From the NCBI GenBank assembly GCA_964597945.1, contig CAZRAD010000007.1, forward strand, positions 1 to 39,549: a DNA stretch of 39,549 nt, in the 5' to 3' direction. The position numbers were made by a program, and so were the translations under genes. Below the pieces are notes generated by a model that searched no databases, was not told the DNA's origin, and saw only the letters and a list, made by a program, of their open reading frames with translations. Of the stretch, positions 27,601 through 35,595 are shown piece by piece. The DNA comes from JAPEKQ01 sp964597945 (lineage in GTDB: Bacteria > Joyebacterota > Joyebacteria > Joyebacterales > Joyebacteraceae). Every line of letters starts with the position of its first letter. The stretch's first letter is position 1.

Positions 27601-29233
27601 CGTCCCAGTCGGGGCGCGCGTAGTCGCGGACCCAGCGGGTCTCCGCGTTCTTGGTCATAATCCGGTACTCGACAACCGCCGCCTGGCCGGCGAGCAGTTG
27701 CTCTATCTGCCGCCGAGCGACCGAGCGGTCCTCCGGCAGCAGCAGCTCCTCCCATCCGCCGCGGGTCTTCAGTTCCTCTTTGGTCCACCCTGAGATACGC
27801 TCCAGCGCGCCGGTCACCCACTCGGCCGTGAGCGTTCCATTCTCGTCGACACGGAACGCATACGCGAAGTCCGAGGTCAGGTCGGAGATCGCCCGGTATC
27901 GGTCCTCGCCGTACTCCAGTGTGCGCTCGATGTCGCGCAGCCACGTCACGTCGATGCCGGTGCCCCAGTGGGCCCATCCGCTGATCGGCATGCGACCCGA
28001 GATGTTCGACCATGAGACGATTCGCTGCGAGCCGTCCTTGTGGGTGATCGCCCACTCCCAGTTTCGGTAGTCTGCGCCTCGCTTCGCCCACTCCGCCTCC
28101 AGGTTGCTCCTGAAGTCGTCGTCCGGGTAGAGAGTCTCGAGGACGCCGTCGCGACCGATGATCTCATCGGCCGCGTATCCCGTGACACGTTCGCACTCAG
28201 CGTTCCACGCGGTGATGCGTCCCATCTCGTCGAACCCGAACACCATGACGGGCATATTCTGTACGATCTTCCTGAGCTGTTCCTCGCGGTCGCGGATCGA
28301 TTCCTCGATACGGATGCGTTCCGTGAGTTCGCGCTTGATCTCCCGTGTCTTCCGGCCGACCTCTCGCTCGAGCGACCACGACCAATAGAGCGCGCCCGCC
28401 AGAAGGCGGAGCAGCGGAATGCCGATCCAGGCCGCGAACTTGATTACTTGCGATCGGACGGCCGGTGCTTCCTGCGGGAACCAGCGGGCCTCTATCTCGG
28501 CGTCAAGCCCCGAGGTTCTGACGGCCGTGTGGCCGGCGGCCAGTCTCGCGAGGAGCCGGGTGTCTCCCTTCCGGACGGCGAAGCAGTAGTCCCGGGGCAG
28601 GATCTCCTCGCCGACCGGCATGACAAGATGGGTCAGGCCGCTTCGATGAATGTGAAAGAGACCCTGGAGCTTGCCCACGAGCGCGCAGTCATGCTCCCCG
28701 CCGGCGAGGAGTTCAAGCGCGGCCTGCTGATCCGGAACCGTCACGATATCCTCGGTGAGCTCCGTCTCCAGCAGGTAGTCGTGCATGATGTCGCCGTCCT
28801 GGACGATGATCGACGCTCCGCGCGCATCATCGAGTGTGCGGATCGGAGACCCCTTCCGGGCGAACAGCGAGTGTGTCACGACGATGTGCGTGTGTGAGAA
28901 GTCGAACTCCTGCTCGCGCGCAGGAGAGCGATACATGCCGGTCACGACGTCGGCGCGGCCCTCACGCAGGTCCCTGACCACGTCGCGCCACGAGGAGAGC
29001 CGGACATCGACCTCGAGTCCGGCCTCCTCGGCGACGGCCCGGATGAGATCGATGTTGTATCCCGCGGGCTGGCCGGCATCGTCGATGAATTCGTAGGGAG
29101 GGTAGCTGTCGTCCCCGCGCACGATGAGCGTGCGGCCCTCCTGGGCGAGGGCCGGCCGAGGTGCTGCAAGGGTAATGGCGATCACGACGAGAGTCGCGAC
29201 GGTCGCCGATATCGAGTGTTTGTTTATTGTCAT
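24617..29233 (-). CDS. Hybrid histidine kinase with periplasmic solute-binding domain, four PAS, two GAF and receiver
   Basis: A membrane sensor kinase of about 1,538 residues. It has a signal peptide (to ALAQEG), a family-3 solute-binding (amino-acid/polar ligand) domain at about 30-260, and a hydrophobic segment at about 265-285. Cytoplasmic modules follow: PAS (about 320-430), PAS (440-560), PAS (570-690), GAF (700-850), PAS (860-980) and GAF (985-1145). The H-box GGIAHDFNNLLTG has phospho-acceptor His1172. An HATPase domain (EDTGVGM, TGRGLGLAAV) and a receiver with Asp1470 (VLLDLTMPNMGG) complete it. A diffusible ligand bound outside probably controls it. The start at ATG 29233 is set by the signal peptide; a GTG at 29272 is an alternative and neither has a good SD. 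It lies 115 bases downstream of a second kinase sharing its last three modules. Confidence 0.92.
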   Translation of the reverse strand: MTINKHSISATVATLVVIAITLAAPRPALAQEGRTLIVRGDDSYPPYEFIDDAGQPAGYNIDLIRAVAEEAGLEVDVRLSSWRDVVRDLREGRADVVTGMYRSPAREQEFDFSHTHIVVTHSLFARKGSPIRTLDDARGASIIVQDGDIMHDYLLETELTEDIVTVPDQQAALELLAGGEHDCALVGKLQGLFHIHRSGLTHLVMPVGEEILPRDYCFAVRKGDTRLLARLAAGHTAVRTSGLDAEIEARWFPQEAPAVRSQVIKFAAWIGIPLLRLLAGALYWSWSLEREVGRKTREIKRELTERIRIEESIRDREEQLRKIVQNMPVMVFGFDEMGRITAWNAECERVTGYAADEIIGRDGVLETLYPDDDFRSNLEAEWAKRGADYRNWEWAITHKDGSQRIVSWSNISGRMPISGWAHWGTGIDVTWLRDIERTLEYGEDRYRAISDLTSDFAYAFRVDENGTLTAEWVTGALERISGWTKEELKTRGGWEELLLPEDRSVARRQIEQLLAGQAAVVEYRIMTKNAETRWVRDYARPDWDESQGRTTRIVGAVQDITERRAIEENLRRSEALYRMTMDSMHDAVHVVDRELRITLMNRRNREWLAGLDIEVPGVGDCLRDVFSFLDDSVFEQYEQVFDTGETVATEERIRLAHHEVFTETTKIPVIENGTVTRVITIVHDATTRRRMQWLTQVQRDLSIALHPVQSVEESLDRCIRAAFDVSGADAGVVYLAEDGGFRLAASVGHSDDFVRAAEWMASGTAIIDAATDDKEGLFITEADVALAKKPQNDLRGAFQREGATAAALLPIMHEGRLAGLLGVASREVADFPQHAREALRTMASSIGGIVASKRASEALCASEEKFRGLFSTSLEGIVVGTLDGMVVEANPAFLELVGRTMDEIGGVRFSEITPERWHALDEEVNSMVMERGFSEEYEKEYRRADGTLVPVAVRSWLFRDEHGRPSRIWGTVRDITAQKNEELARSVLLNISQAAGGTDTLEAFLHTVRQELGRLMDTTNFYVALYDEETGLYSFPYHADALDDAPVGPIPLENSVTDYVRRTGEPYLIDQRTQQRLEDEQDVTVYGEPSPVWMGMPLTTSRGVFGVVAVQSYDESELYTERELELMRFVSGNISLAVERKKAEEERRGLEEQVRHTQKLESLGVLAGGIAHDFNNLLTGILGNADMALLELNERDPASESVRAIRDTAERAADLSRQMLAYSGKGRFIIEPIEVNEVVSEMSQLLEASLSKSAIVRFDLAESLPLITGDATQIRQVIMNLMTNASDAIGDRNGVISLRTCAVECDRIELSQGYASEELPEGAYVCIEVEDTGVGMDEETASRIFDPFFTTKFTGRGLGLAAVLGIVRAHKGTISVESSAGTGTTIRVLIPVSTEDDAVTAVHEAATESRSPWDAAGGTVLLVDDEPTVRRVTQKMLERAGFDVVTASDGLKAIDAYRKHSANIVCVLLDLTMPNMGGEETFRELRKLDPNLRIILSSGYGEKEITNRFVGKGLAGFIQKPYLAAKLVTKVRDVLSSP

Positions 29234-29348
29234 CGCAGGTGTCTTCGGAGTCTGCGTCAGCGCAACCTGCACTCACCAGTCGAAGTCTGTGCGTATCCTA
29301 TCATCGAGCGTGGCAAACGCAAGGGGCATTTCCGAGGTATGTGCTGCT

Positions 29349-31955
29349 CTACCGGCCGGGATGAGCCTCGGCCGTCATGCGCGACACCTCGGATATGAGT
29401 GAGTCCGAGCTGAACGGTTTCTGGAGGAATCCCCAGTGGTCGCACTGCTCGAACCGCTTCATGACATCGTTCCCGGAGTATCCGCTCGATATCAGGATAG
29501 GGATGTCGGGACGGACGTCGCGCAGCATCTCGAACACCTGCTCGCCGTCCATGTCCGGCATCGACAGATCGAGCACGACGCAGGCGATCTCTCCGGAGTG
29601 CTCTCGGAAGAAGTCCAGGGCGCACTGTCCGTCCGCGGCTGTGGTCACACTGTATCCAGCCTTGTCGAGGAGTATCTCGCCGACGTTGCGTACGACGTCC
29701 TCGTCGTCAACCAGCAGCACGCGCAGGTTGTGATTCAGATCAGCTCTCGCATTGTCCATGGTCTCGCACTCCTTCGCATTTGATACCTTCTCGATGGCGG
29801 CCGGCGGGAGCACGATACGCATCGTCGTCCCTTCGCCGGGCGCGCTCACGACGCTGATACTCCCCCCGTGCATGCGCACGATCCCCTGGACCGCCGGCAG
29901 GCCGAGGCCGCGGCCGGTGAACTTGGTCGAGAAGAACGGTTCGAAGACGCGCTGCTGCGTCTTCTCGTCCATGCCGCATCCACTGTCGCGTACCTCTACG
30001 AACGGCCATGTCGGGTCTTCCGCCGTCGCGTTCGTTCCATCCGCTCCCGAGGGAGAGGCGCAGCCGTCGTGAGTCGTCCCGGTCGCTATCCGGATCTCGC
30101 CCGGCTCTCCATCGAGCGCCTCGACCGAGTTGGCCACGAGCGTGCGAACGACCTGCGCCAGCTGTGCGCGGTCCGCGCTCACCGCTCCGGCCGGCTCCGC
30201 GTCGAGCGTGAAGGTCACGGTGTTCGGAACGAGCGATTCGAGCACGTCTCGCATCCCCTGGATCTCGCCGGCGAGGTCCACAGGTTCGGGCGCGCTCGCG
30301 GCGCGTCCGGAGTAGGCGAGCATCTGTTTACAGAGGTCGGAGGCGCGCTGAGAGATGTTCCGGATCTCGTTGAGTGCGACGGCAGCCGAGGACGTTCTCG
30401 GCAGATCGAGCAGTGCCAGGTCGGCGTTGCCGAGGACACCGGTGAGGAGGTTGTTGAAGTCGTGTGCGATACCGCCGGCGAGGACGCCCAGACTCTCGAG
30501 CTTCTGAGTCTGGCGGACCTGGTTCTCGAGCACCGCCCTGTTCTCTTCATCCTGGAGTCTCACGATCGCGGTCCCGAGGCTCTCCGCGACGAACGACATC
30601 AGGTCGAGCTCTCGCCGGGTGTAGGGCGACTCATCCCCGTAGCTCTGGACTGCGGCGATCCCGATGATCCCTCGAGGAGTTCTCAGTGGAACGCCGATCC
30701 AGGACTTGAAGGACGCGCCCGCATCTCTGAGGTTCTCGCGCTGCCGAAGCGTCGCGAACTCAGGTCCCGTCAGAAGCAGAGGGTCGCCTGTCCGTCGGAC
30801 GTAGTCGGTCAGCGTGTTCGATGCGTCACGCGGGGCGTGAAGTTCGACGTCGTCGAACTCATCGTAGAAGCACTCGAAGCGGTACATGCCGTTCTGATCA
30901 TCCTCGAGCGCGACGTAGAAGTTCGTGGTGTCCATGAGCGCCGAGAGCGAGACACGGGTGGCGCTGAACAGGTGCTCGAGGCTTCGCGCCGAATGCGCCG
31001 ACTGGGAGATGTCGAGCAGTGTGGTCTGGATGCGCTCGAACCACTTCCGCTCGCTGATGTCGCTGACGAACGCGAAGATCAGATGCTCGCCGGCGATCTC
31101 GATGTTGCTCAGGCTGACCTCGGCCTCGAAGACCGAGCCATCGTACCTGGCGTGGAGCCACTCGAACCGCTGTGGCTCCCCGTTGAAGGTCGCCGCGATC
31201 CTCTCGATCGCGGCTGTCCTGGAATCGCTCCCGTCGGCCTGCTTCGGGGGAGAGAACCGGTAGGGGGGCTGCCCGACGATCTGATCGCGCGTGCACCCGA
31301 ATATCTCAAGTGTCTTCTTGTTGCAGTCGATGAACTCGTCGCCTCGCACGAGGAAGATCGCGTCGTCCGCCTGATCGAAGAGCGATCGGTAGAGCGTCTC
31401 GCTGTCCCGGAGGGCGCGCTCGGCTTCGAGTCGGAGCGTCACATCCCGCAGAAAGCTGAGCACCGCCGGTCGCTGCTCCCACTGAATGAGAACGGACCGC
31501 GCCTCGATCAACCTCGTATCGCCGGCGGCCGTGATGGCGCGCATCGTGTATGCGTCTCCGGACTCCTCGCCGCGCAGATGCCGAAGATGGAGGTCGGCGA
31601 CCGTCCGGCGGTCGTCCGGATGGACGAATTCGCTGAACGGCATTGAGAGAAGTGTCGGTTCGTCGTATCCCGAGATGCTGGCGACGTGGGGGTTGGCCAG
31701 CTTGAGAACGCCGTCCTGAACGACGACGATCGCATCGGTCGCGTTGTCGACGATCGTGCGAAACCGTTCCTCGCGGACGGAGAGCTCCGAATTGAGCCGT
31801 TCGAGCGCAGCGACCCGCTCGCGGAGGCGGTGCTCGCCCTCGGGCAGGATACCGGGTGTCGTTCCGTTCTCGTCCACCGGACTCGTCTCCATGTGCGCGG
31901 TTCGGCCGGTCGGCGCGGCCGCAGGATCGATCCTCCAGATCCGATAGATGTGCAT
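29349..31955 (-). CDS. Cytoplasmic hybrid histidine kinase (PAS-PAS-GAF-HisKA-HATPase-REC)
   Basis: A soluble hybrid kinase of 868 residues with no signal peptide or membrane segment. A short coiled coil (about 40-60) leads to PAS (about 62-180), PAS (185-305) and GAF (315-475). The H-box GGIAHDFNNLLTG carries His498, then come the N-box (LVANSVEAL), RDSGCGM, and the TGRGLGLPAV lid of the ATPase. The receiver has Asp796 in VVLDLSMPDMDG. From the GAF to the H-box it is very like the neighbouring kinase (shared TTNFYVAL, TDYVRRTG and QTQKLESLGVLAGG), so the two look like products of duplication with different sensor ends. ATG 31955 is chosen because AGGATAA precedes it; an ATG at 31892 has no SD. 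No DNA-binding output domain is visible, so the partner lies elsewhere. Confidence 0.92.
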   Translation of the reverse strand: MHIYRIWRIDPAAAPTGRTAHMETSPVDENGTTPGILPEGEHRLRERVAALERLNSELSVREERFRTIVDNATDAIVVVQDGVLKLANPHVASISGYDEPTLLSMPFSEFVHPDDRRTVADLHLRHLRGEESGDAYTMRAITAAGDTRLIEARSVLIQWEQRPAVLSFLRDVTLRLEAERALRDSETLYRSLFDQADDAIFLVRGDEFIDCNKKTLEIFGCTRDQIVGQPPYRFSPPKQADGSDSRTAAIERIAATFNGEPQRFEWLHARYDGSVFEAEVSLSNIEIAGEHLIFAFVSDISERKWFERIQTTLLDISQSAHSARSLEHLFSATRVSLSALMDTTNFYVALEDDQNGMYRFECFYDEFDDVELHAPRDASNTLTDYVRRTGDPLLLTGPEFATLRQRENLRDAGASFKSWIGVPLRTPRGIIGIAAVQSYGDESPYTRRELDLMSFVAESLGTAIVRLQDEENRAVLENQVRQTQKLESLGVLAGGIAHDFNNLLTGVLGNADLALLDLPRTSSAAVALNEIRNISQRASDLCKQMLAYSGRAASAPEPVDLAGEIQGMRDVLESLVPNTVTFTLDAEPAGAVSADRAQLAQVVRTLVANSVEALDGEPGEIRIATGTTHDGCASPSGADGTNATAEDPTWPFVEVRDSGCGMDEKTQQRVFEPFFSTKFTGRGLGLPAVQGIVRMHGGSISVVSAPGEGTTMRIVLPPAAIEKVSNAKECETMDNARADLNHNLRVLLVDDEDVVRNVGEILLDKAGYSVTTAADGQCALDFFREHSGEIACVVLDLSMPDMDGEQVFEMLRDVRPDIPILISSGYSGNDVMKRFEQCDHWGFLQKPFSSDSLISEVSRMTAEAHPGR

Positions 31956-32100
31956 TTATCCTGCCAGTTCGCGGGTCTCAGTCAGCATGAGTCCGGCTCC
32001 GCCTCGTTCGTTCCACCGCGCATGGTTGCATGACCGTAACGCACTGCAGAGCAGTGTATTAGATCATGTGCGGTGATCGAATCCAGCGATCATGCGAAGA

Positions 32101-32126
32101 CCCCCCGGCCATCACGGGCCGGGGGG
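32101..32126 (-). terminator. Terminator-like hairpin after the DUF1028 gene
   Basis: A perfect 10-bp stem (CCCCCCGGCC with its complement) and a six-base loop lies about 93 bases after the DUF1028-TPR stop. The minus-strand sequence after it is TCTTCGC, so the T-run is weak. The rest of 31956-32218 also holds a small palindrome, CACTGC-AGA-GCAGTG, at 32042-32056. No clear promoter for the kinase gene was found there. Confidence 0.6.
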
Positions 32127-32218
32127 TTCGGAGATCTGCGATGTGGACCGGAGGGACAGCGCAGGATGCGCGTCCCGCCGGCGCGATTTGCGGGTCGGCC
32201 CCGCCGCAGGGTGAGCGA

Positions 32219-33250
32219 CTACTCGTCGGTCACGGAGAGGAAGGCCGGGTCCCGCCAGAGAGGTTCGAGGTCCGTGTCGAGTCTCGCACGCGGACCGAGG
32301 AGCGCGTCGCGCGCGGTGGCCTCCCTGATCTGCTCGAGCGCCTCGTCTTTGAGTCCCCCTCGCGAGAGATAGCAGGCGAGGTGGTAGTAGCACTCGGCGC
32401 TGTCGGGGTACTGCTCGATCGCGCGGCGTCCAACGGCGATGGCGGCTTCGCTCTCGCCCGCCTCCAGCAGGCGGTATCCCTCGAGGATCAACGCCTCCTC
32501 CTTCCACATCATGAAGATGCGGCGAAGCTCGGCGATCGGGTCCTCGGCATCGTCGACCCTGAGATCACAGTAGACGTCGTTGTATCCACCGTAGCCGCCG
32601 CCGGCCTTGACGATGAGGATGGCGGCCGACTGCATCCCTCGCGAGTCTCCGCCCGCGGCCTGTCCGGCCTCGATGGCGCTCATCAACCGTTCGCCGAGGA
32701 CCCCGTCGGTCTCCTCGAACGCGCGCGCCATCGCAAGCACGGTCTCCCGGCTCACGAGGATGTTGCCCTGGGCCGTGTAGTTCTCGCCGACGTGATGACC
32801 CGCCCAGTCCATGCACTCGTCACCGGTGTACGCGTACGCATTCCCGTTCGCGTCGACGATGCCGACCTGACGCTGTTCACGGTCCTCGTCGTCGACCAGG
32901 AGGGCCTTCATCACCTCTTCGACCGGGAGACCCTCTTCGAGGAGATCGAGCCCCATCGGGCCGAAGGCCGTGTTGCCGTAGGCCTGTGATGCGATCGCGC
33001 CGACATCCGCTCGCGCGTACGGGACGACCGCGCCCACCGCGAAGAACTTCGACTGCACCGCGACACCGAGTTCCCCGGTCGCCGGATCGCACCCGACGAT
33101 CGAGAACGTCGCGATCGGCTCTCCTGCCACGGCGGTGACCGAGGCGAGAGCCAGCACAGCGGCCGCACAGATGAGAACCGTCCCTGCGCGTGGTCCGACC
33201 GTTCGGCCGATGCGACGTCTCGCCGCTCCGCCGGTCTTCGTTCCGCTCAT
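32219..33250 (-). CDS. Secreted DUF1028-family protein with C-terminal TPR region
   Basis: DUF1028 proteins are thought to share the Ntn-hydrolase fold; their substrate is unknown. Here the 343 residues start with a basic signal peptide (hydrophobic VLICAAAVLALASVTAVAG), then the conserved domain at about 46-255: TFSIVGCDPATGELGVAVQSKFFAVGA..., QAYGNTAFGPMG, the GDECMDWAGH motif, and QGNILVS. Family members without a leader usually begin at the Thr of TFSIV, which lies only a few residues after the predicted cleavage site. Residues about 255-330 are TPR-like (AIAVGRRAIEQYPDSAECYYHLACYLSRG). Two ATG codons follow AAGGAGG; the second (33250) has the better spacing. It lies 88 bases after the LigD-N-type gene on the same strand. 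Enzymatic activity is unproven. Confidence 0.87.
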   Translation of the reverse strand: MSGTKTGGAARRRIGRTVGPRAGTVLICAAAVLALASVTAVAGEPIATFSIVGCDPATGELGVAVQSKFFAVGAVVPYARADVGAIASQAYGNTAFGPMGLDLLEEGLPVEEVMKALLVDDEDREQRQVGIVDANGNAYAYTGDECMDWAGHHVGENYTAQGNILVSRETVLAMARAFEETDGVLGERLMSAIEAGQAAGGDSRGMQSAAILIVKAGGGYGGYNDVYCDLRVDDAEDPIAELRRIFMMWKEEALILEGYRLLEAGESEAAIAVGRRAIEQYPDSAECYYHLACYLSRGGLKDEALEQIREATARDALLGPRARLDTDLEPLWRDPAFLSVTDE

Positions 33251-33338
33251 CATTCCCTCCTTGTTCAGATCACGTCAGCTGCAGTTCGTCTCCGTATCGA
33301 GCACCTCTTTCTTGTCGTGCATTGCACTTGTTCGTGCA

Positions 33339-33806
33339 TCAGGTCGCGTCGCATCCGGGGTCGCGCACTTCGAGCGTCGCCAGCTTCCTCTCGGTCAACA
33401 CACGCTCGATCTTCCATCCGGTCCGTGCGAGTTCATCCTTCTTCTTGATGAGCAGCCACTCGTTCGGCTTCCCGCGGGAGAGATGGACGAGTGTGAATCC
33501 GCCGCGGAGCCTCTCGCCGTGAAGTACGAACCGGATGCGGTCTTCCTCCCACGACAGTTCCTCATAGGTGCCGCGGTCCCATGTCGCGACCGGTCCGGCG
33601 CCGTACCGCCCTTCGGGGATGAGCCCCTCATAGTCGGCGTACTCGATGTCGTGGTCGTCGACCATGATGGCCAGCCGACGCTGCGACGGATCCATCGACG
33701 GACCCTTTGGGATGGCCCACGACGTGAGGACGCCGTCGCGCTCGAGCCGGAAGTCCCAGTGGAGTCTCGACGCGTCGTGTTCCTGGACGACGAACATCAG
33801 TGCCAT
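33339..33806 (-). CDS. Stand-alone LigD N-terminal (3'-phosphoesterase-type) domain protein
   Basis: Resembles the phosphoesterase module of bacterial NHEJ ligase D, which trims 3' ends of DNA breaks; here it is a separate 155-residue protein. The signature is intact: LHWDFRLERDGVLTSWAIPKGPS, with His16, Asp18, Arg20 and Asp24, then DDHDIEYADYEGLIPEGRYGAG with His52 and Tyr56. These correspond by motif to the metal and phosphate ligands described for Pseudomonas LigD. The start at ATG 33806 has GAGAGG eight bases ahead; a much longer frame reaching 34925 is antisense-like sequence of another frame over the MFS gene. No Ku, ligase or polymerase domain is visible nearby, so a role in end joining is not shown. 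Related stand-alone proteins are common in bacteria and archaea. Confidence 0.9.
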   Translation of the reverse strand: MALMFVVQEHDASRLHWDFRLERDGVLTSWAIPKGPSMDPSQRRLAIMVDDHDIEYADYEGLIPEGRYGAGPVATWDRGTYEELSWEEDRIRFVLHGERLRGGFTLVHLSRGKPNEWLLIKKKDELARTGWKIERVLTERKLATLEVRDPGCDAT

Positions 33807-33853
33807 GCGTGTTGCCTCTCGATCGGGTGCCCGCGTCGATACGTGACCAACGG

Positions 33854-33903
33854 GATTGTCTCCGCAGGCAGATTGTCTCCGCTGGCGATTGTCTCCGCTG
33901 GCA
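33854..33903. repeat. Three tandem 16-17-base repeats, unit GATTGTCTCCGCWGGC(A)
   Basis: Copies lie at 33854-33870, 33871-33886 and 33887-33903 and differ by one base and an optional final A. Related sequence continues as GGGGACTGTCTGCTCC into the last codons of the MFS gene, and GACTGTCTCC recurs at 35213-35222 just beyond the other end of that gene. Short GGAGACARTCC-type repeats of this kind recall REP-like elements; that link is inference. Confidence 0.85.
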
Positions 33904-33913
33904 GACCGACCCC

Positions 33914-35188
33914 TCAGGGGGACTGACTCCTCAGCGGGGACTGTCTGCTCCGGTCGCGCGGTGAGAGGACCAGCAGCGCCGCCGCGACGAGCGCGAGCGC
34001 TCCGCCGAAGATGAACGGAGCCGATGGTCCGAACCCGCCCCAGTCGCCGGCACCCTGCCAGAGAACCCCCGCGATGAGACTCGCCGGGAAGGCCATGATG
34101 CCGACCGCCGCGTTGTAGACGCCGTAGGCCGTCCCGCGCCGGTCGGCCGGGACGAGGTCGGCGACGTATGCCTTGGCCGTCCCGTGCGTCAGTCCGTAGT
34201 AGACGCCGTAGACGCCCATGAGCGCCCAGGTGTGCCAACCTCTCGTGGCCGTCGCGAACCCCGCGTACACGGCCGCGTAGATGAGCCAGCCGATCGCGAG
34301 GAACCTCCGCCGGCCGAACCGGTCTGAGAGCGCCCCCGCGGGACTCGAGATGACGGCGTACACGAGATTGAACGTGATGAGCATCCCGAGCACGCCGGTA
34401 ACCGTGAGGCCTGCGTTCTGTGCTCTCAGGATCAGGAACGCGTCCGACGAGTTGCCGAGCGTGAAGAGGACGATGATGAGCAGGAAGCGGCGGAACCGGC
34501 TGTCGAATCCGGCGAGAGAGAAGCTCGGCGGTGTCCGCTTTGCGACCGGGATGCGTGTCTCTCGTGCGCCCACGGCGAGGACGATGACCGCCAGTACCGC
34601 CGGGACCATGCTCGCGAGCACGACGACCTGGAACGTTGCTCTCGTCAGGAGCTCGGTGTTCCTCTGTGCAACGAGCAGCACAGCGAGCGCGATGCCGATC
34701 CCGATCACCGCTCCGGCCGTATCGCCCGCGCGGTGGAGGCCGAACGCGATCCCGCGTCTGCGCTCGTCGACGCTGTCGGCGATGAGCGCATCGCGAGGCG
34801 AGGTCCTCACACCCTTGCCCACCCGGTCGGCGAACCGCACGCCGAGCACGCTTCCCCACGACCCGGCGAAGTAGAGGAACGGCTTGGCGATCGTCGAGAT
34901 GCCGTACCCGAGCACGGCGAGCCACTTCCGGGTGCCGATCCGGTCTGAGAACCAGCCGGAGAAGAGCTTGAGAAGACTCGCCGTCGTCTCGGCCGTTCCC
35001 TCGATCGCGCCGATGAGCGCCGTCCTCACGCCGAGCACGTTGAGGAGGAAGAGCGGGATGAGGTTGACGATCATCTCGCTCGAGACGTCGGTGAGAAAAC
35101 TCGTGACCGTGACGACCCAGACGTTCCGCGGGAGGCCCGGACCGCTCCGTACCGGCGTGGTGTCTCGCTTCCTGTCGGGAGACTGCAT
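33914..35188 (-). CDS. MFS transporter
   Basis: A 424-residue inner-membrane carrier of the major facilitator superfamily, with roughly twelve hydrophobic segments. The loop between segments 2 and 3 has the family motif (GWFSDRIGTRKWLAV), with a second copy in the other half (GALSDRFGRRRFLAIGW), as expected for the two-fold repeat. Other recognisable segments are FLTDVSSEMIVNLIPLFL near the N-terminus and FADRVGKGVRTSPRDALIAD after segment 4, a pattern common in uncharacterised 'MFS_1' proteins. The substrate cannot be predicted. ATG 35188 has GGAGAG six bases ahead and is preferred to a TTG at 35227. The gene is flanked on both sides by GAYTGTCTCC-type repeats, and its last codons overlap that repeat type. 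It is divergent from the hdr operon. Confidence 0.88.
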   Translation of the reverse strand: MQSPDRKRDTTPVRSGPGLPRNVWVVTVTSFLTDVSSEMIVNLIPLFLLNVLGVRTALIGAIEGTAETTASLLKLFSGWFSDRIGTRKWLAVLGYGISTIAKPFLYFAGSWGSVLGVRFADRVGKGVRTSPRDALIADSVDERRRGIAFGLHRAGDTAGAVIGIGIALAVLLVAQRNTELLTRATFQVVVLASMVPAVLAVIVLAVGARETRIPVAKRTPPSFSLAGFDSRFRRFLLIIVLFTLGNSSDAFLILRAQNAGLTVTGVLGMLITFNLVYAVISSPAGALSDRFGRRRFLAIGWLIYAAVYAGFATATRGWHTWALMGVYGVYYGLTHGTAKAYVADLVPADRRGTAYGVYNAAVGIMAFPASLIAGVLWQGAGDWGGFGPSAPFIFGGALALVAAALLVLSPRDRSRQSPLRSQSP

Positions 35189-35363
35189 AGGGATCTCTCC
35201 ACGGTGGGGGCGGACTGTCTCCACCAAAGGTCTCTAGAGGCTACGGGAGACGGCCGCGTCCGACAAGCAGGAACGCATCCGCCATCACCACTCCCGCGAG
35301 CGCCTCCCCATCCCCGGCGCCCGAGTGCTGCCCGTTCTCCGCCCTTTTCGGGGCGTTGGTGGG

Positions 35364-35392
35364 TTGACACTCAGCGGCCGCGGTAGTAGACT
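35364..35392 (+). promoter_or_regulatory. Sigma70-type promoter of the hdr operon
   Basis: A consensus TTGACA (35364-35369) and TAGACT (35387-35392) are 17 bases apart. The -10 box is preceded by GTAG, exactly as upstream of the secreted paralogs at 8783. Transcription would start near 35399, leaving a long untranslated leader. Confidence 0.7.
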
Positions 35393-35595
35393 CGAGGGCC
35401 AATGTCACCGCGACGAGCAGGCAACCGCGCCGCGGTGCATCTGTGTCGGGGCGGCGGGAGTGGTCGTCTGTTCTCGAGTCCGGTAGGTAGGCGGGAACGC
35501 TTGCCTATCGTTCCATGTTGAGCACGAACGGTGATGGGCGCGACCGACACACGAACAGCACACAAGCGAATGAGATCACGCATCGACACGGGTGG

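Noticed and set aside
29868..31646. A 592-residue plus-strand open frame opposite the soluble kinase
   Set aside because: Antisense to a full hybrid kinase; the translation shows no domain and is rich in Arg, Val and Glu.
33807..34925. N-terminal extension of the LigD-N-type protein by more than 370 residues
   Set aside because: This part overlaps the MFS gene in another frame and is Arg/His-rich without a domain. ATG 33806 has its own SD and starts the conserved sequence.
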